A DNA stretch of 64,000 bases from Pyrocephalus nanus (Eukaryota; Chordata; Aves; Passeriformes; Tyrannidae). The position numbers were made by a program, and so were the translations under genes. This document shows, one piece after another, positions 61,296-64,000 of this stretch. The stretch is taken from positions 5,642,001-5,706,000 of the forward strand of contig CM076269.1 of the NCBI GenBank assembly GCA_038380795.1, in the 5' to 3' direction. Within the stretch, counting starts at the first letter, position 1. Each line of letters opens with the position of its first letter. The notes under the pieces are model-generated. The model was not told the DNA's origin. It saw only the letters and a list, made by a program, of their open reading frames with translations, and made no database searches.

Positions 61296-63117
61296 CTGAT
61301 TCCTGTACCATATTTCAGGAGAGGGTGGCTAACAATCAGTTCTGTACCTCTGTTAATGAGCTGCAGGGTGCTGCAAGAAGGGGTTAAAACAATTCAGAAA
61401 AAAAGATCATCTCCTTTGTAACCTTTGTTTCAAAATCTTGACAACCCAAGGATGTTTGCTTTTCTCCCTGAAGGTTAAGTTGTCCTAACAGGTGCTAATT
61501 TTGTGTTTTCTTATGGAGATCTGTCCATATTAGAAGCAACTGTGAGCAAACAAAAAAGCCAATTAGAGTGCAAGGGTATTCTTCCTCCTCCTTGATTCCA
61601 TGTAGTCCCCAGCTACCTCTATCAGTCACCTTAAGCCGTAGACTTATCCTTTCAAACCTTCTTGAGAATCCGTAGGCTTGTGCCCTCTTTGGGGAAAAAA
61701 ACATCCTTTTAATGTCATGGGAAAAATACTGTCATGGGCAAGTAGATGATCCATGCTAACTGGGGTTTGTCATCAGCTTTGGCAATCTGTGTAGCAGGGT
61801 TTGAGATTAATGGAGCCAAAGACTTTAAGCAAATATTGTTGGCGTGTAGTTAAACTGTCAAGAGAGCAAGAAAAAGACTTGCTCTGCAGCCACTAAATAA
61901 AGATTTGTATTCACCAAACACAGTGAACCTTTTATTAGCAATTATTTGCAGCTCACTACCTTCCAAAAAGGAAACAACTTGGTGTAACTTATTGTCAAGG
62001 GTTTATTTGCAGTTTGGGGCTTTTTCCCCCCGCCTCCTTATTCTCTATTTTGTGGGTTTAACTTGAGCAGGAATGAAGCTTTGCTCTCTCCACTTCTTTC
62101 AAAACTCTGTGGGTCAAATCTTTGTCATAAATATTTTCATTCAGTTTCAGAGAGATTTGAGTGTTTGGCCAAATTTGCACATGCTGTAAAAATAATAAAT
62201 TCCCTCAAACCAACAAAACAACACCAACAAACAAAACCCCTTACTGATATTCCCCAAATCCAAATAATGGCTATTAATTATCACAATATGCTAACATGGG
62301 GTCCAAAATGTTTTCTTCCATGTATTCAACTATCTAGTTTGTGAGATATAATAAACCAGAACAGCACATCAATTATAATATTTTATGATTATTTTATGCT
62401 CTTGGCAAAATGCATGTGCTGTTATCTCAAACCTTATTAAAGCTCAGCTGATTAGAGGTTGAAGTTTTTACATAAGTTATTTATGTTGCTTCTTTTATTC
62501 AAACATTTTCATAACAAACTAGCTAGAAAAATATTTTTCTTGGCCAGAGTCTTAAGATGAGAGACTTATGTTGTAGGTAAGAGTATGCAACTGTTTGTTT
62601 GGATTAAGAACGCTGAACAAACAGCTCTCTGCATTTGTCTTTGAAACAGTTCTGTAGCACAACACATTTACGGTTTCTAAAATGAGACCAGTATCTTGTG
62701 CTCAGAAAATGGGCTTTTTAAAAATGACCTGTCCTGATTGCTTGTGACTATCAGACTCCTTGGTTATGCAGTGGCTGCCCAGCTGTTTAGCTGTCCTTTC
62801 ATAGAACTTTCTGGTGTATTTACTGCCTTAAAATCTAGCGATGCTGCTCTTTTTGCGAAGAATTAGATTTTCTCCAATATGAAAGGAAATGCTTTCTTTG
62901 GTTATACCGTGGTGTAGGAAGGAGATGTGTGCTTGCATATTGGTACAGCAGAGCATTTAAACCAATCGAGTGAGTTCCAGAGCAGTAAAATGGAACACTG
63001 GGAGTGAGAGAAAAATCATATAAAAACATAAAGATTGAAATTTACTCCATCTCTAGGTGTTTTTTCTGTTCTTCTCCTCTGGCTCTCTACCCAGCTGGGG
63101 TAAGAGGGCACTTAGCC
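61296..63117. other. AT-rich non-coding stretch
   Basis: Mostly AT-rich DNA with few simple repeats. The part 61800-62650 has the unbroken, AT-rich texture seen in many conserved elements, but no strong motif. Confidence 0.4.
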
Positions 63118-63262
63118 TGCTTTATAGGTGATGGGAAAACGAGTGTTTAGAGATGTCATGTAGCTTTCCTAAAGTCTTACTAGCAGCTTACAGTGTCAAA
63201 AGGGAATTGGAAGTTCAGGTTCTAGAAGTCCAGGTTTCCTGAACTTCTGGACCACCCTCTCA
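63118..63262 (-). repeat. MIR-type SINE relic, antisense, with internal hairpin
   Basis: 'ataggtgatgggaaaacgag', 'gtttagagatgtcatgtagc' and 'tttcctaaagtcttactagc' follow the reversed MIR core. The tRNA-related end holds an inverted repeat (gaagttcagg 63211-63220 with cctgaacttc 63238-63247). Confidence 0.5.
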
Positions 63263-64000
63263 GGAGTGCTTGGGCAGTGGGTAGCACAGAGAAAAGCAAG
63301 GAAAAACTATTGGAAAATCCTGGTGATTGGAGTTGGCATCAAGGCTGTGCAAGGAAAGGCGCCCTTCTTGCAAACAGAACTTAGAAAACTCTGTGTGCCC
63401 AAAGCTTGTTTTCTTTAGCTATGTCAGCTGATCCAGGAAAAGATTATTGTTTAGAAACCTCATCGCACTATTTTCATCATAGCTACAGCAACACTACTCA
63501 CAGGGAGAAAGTGCCCACTACAGAATTATTTTGGGATCAGTATGCAAATTTCTACTTCTAGCAGATTTCCCCAGATTCTGGGAAGAAAGTCTAGAGGCAG
63601 TCTATCGCAGAAATGGCACTTAATTTTCCTTCACCCTTTTGACATTGAAAATGCGTATCTGATGGAGGTTATTTGTTTTCACTTGCCATGTGCTAAGAAA
63701 GTTTATACGTTGCAAGAATTACCAATCTAAACAACACAGGCTAATTGGTGTCCTTGTAAAAACAGAACAACATGGTTGTTTGAAGGATTGTCATGGGTCC
63801 TGGAGTGGAAATGTTTAAATGCCAGAAAGATTCAGTGTCTGTGATTGAACTTTCATCTATCTTCTGAGTTTATAGCTATAGGAAGCCCTTCATCTCTGTG
63901 TCATCCTCAAGCATGACTTAATGCCAAGAGCTGGATTCTGTATATTTAAAGGATTCTTTTTTAATAGACAAAAGGTCTTTGTATAGAGACACTAATGATC
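63263..64000. other. Non-coding stretch, no specific feature
   Basis: No repeat, exon or strong motif recognised up to the window end. Confidence 0.5.

Noticed and set aside
62891..62908. Possible miR-9 (tctttggttat)
   Set aside because: Match ends after 11 bases and the expected star arm is lacking.

Overview
The window looks like bird nuclear DNA, most likely from a neoavian and possibly passerine genome. Six fragments match what I remember of the 3' end of the CR1 LINE, with the typical truncation and an octamer-type tail (ATTCTATG/ATTCTGTG). One element resembles the solo LTR of an avian ERVL-like retrovirus, and there are worn amniote-age MIR and hairpin repeats. Interspersed repeats are sparse, GC content is uneven, and poly-A/poly-T tracts are common. 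All assignments come from recalled consensus sequences, not from a database search.

I find no convincing protein-coding exon on either strand. The longest open frames (up to 280 codons) lie in GC-rich, pyrimidine-rich or low-complexity DNA. None shows a domain, and none is flanked by a splice or codon pattern I would trust. I also see no tRNA, rRNA or recognised microRNA. The window is therefore best read as non-coding regulatory DNA: a gene desert, or a very long intron beside a gene lying outside it. The gene cannot be named from this sequence.

Layout. (1) 1-8340 is a broad CpG-rich domain, unusual for its size, of the kind found around developmental transcription-factor genes. It carries a 0.55 kb polypyrimidine tract (2034-2600), a cluster of GAAACG palindromes (6038-6504), a perfect RFX X-box abutting an inverted CCAAT box (7002-7022), a G15 run, a G-quadruplex motif and an A38 run. 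(2) 8341-22480 is ordinary non-coding DNA with two larger CR1 pieces, the solo LTR (13609-14095), and candidate conserved elements at about 14.9, 16.7-17.1 and 18.9 kb, the second beside a small CpG island. (3) 22484-22730 holds a CR1 tail, then a three-copy 20-bp GC-box tandem repeat and a TATA box, which together look like a compact promoter. (4) 22.7-47 kb is mostly featureless, with candidate conserved blocks at 29.4-30.3 and 33.2-33.6 kb, a CR1 fragment, two MIR relics and a CR1 tail. (5) 47.1-51.3 kb is the most regulatory-looking distal region: several AT-rich blocks with retained CpGs, a perfect POU octamer, an inverted TCF/SOX pair, a small CpG island and at least two ancient hairpin repeats that may have been co-opted. 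(6) 51.3-64 kb is again mostly featureless, with CR1 and MIR relics and further candidate conserved blocks.

The likely theme is a CpG-island developmental control region followed by an array of distal enhancers. This is inference: conservation could not be measured here.
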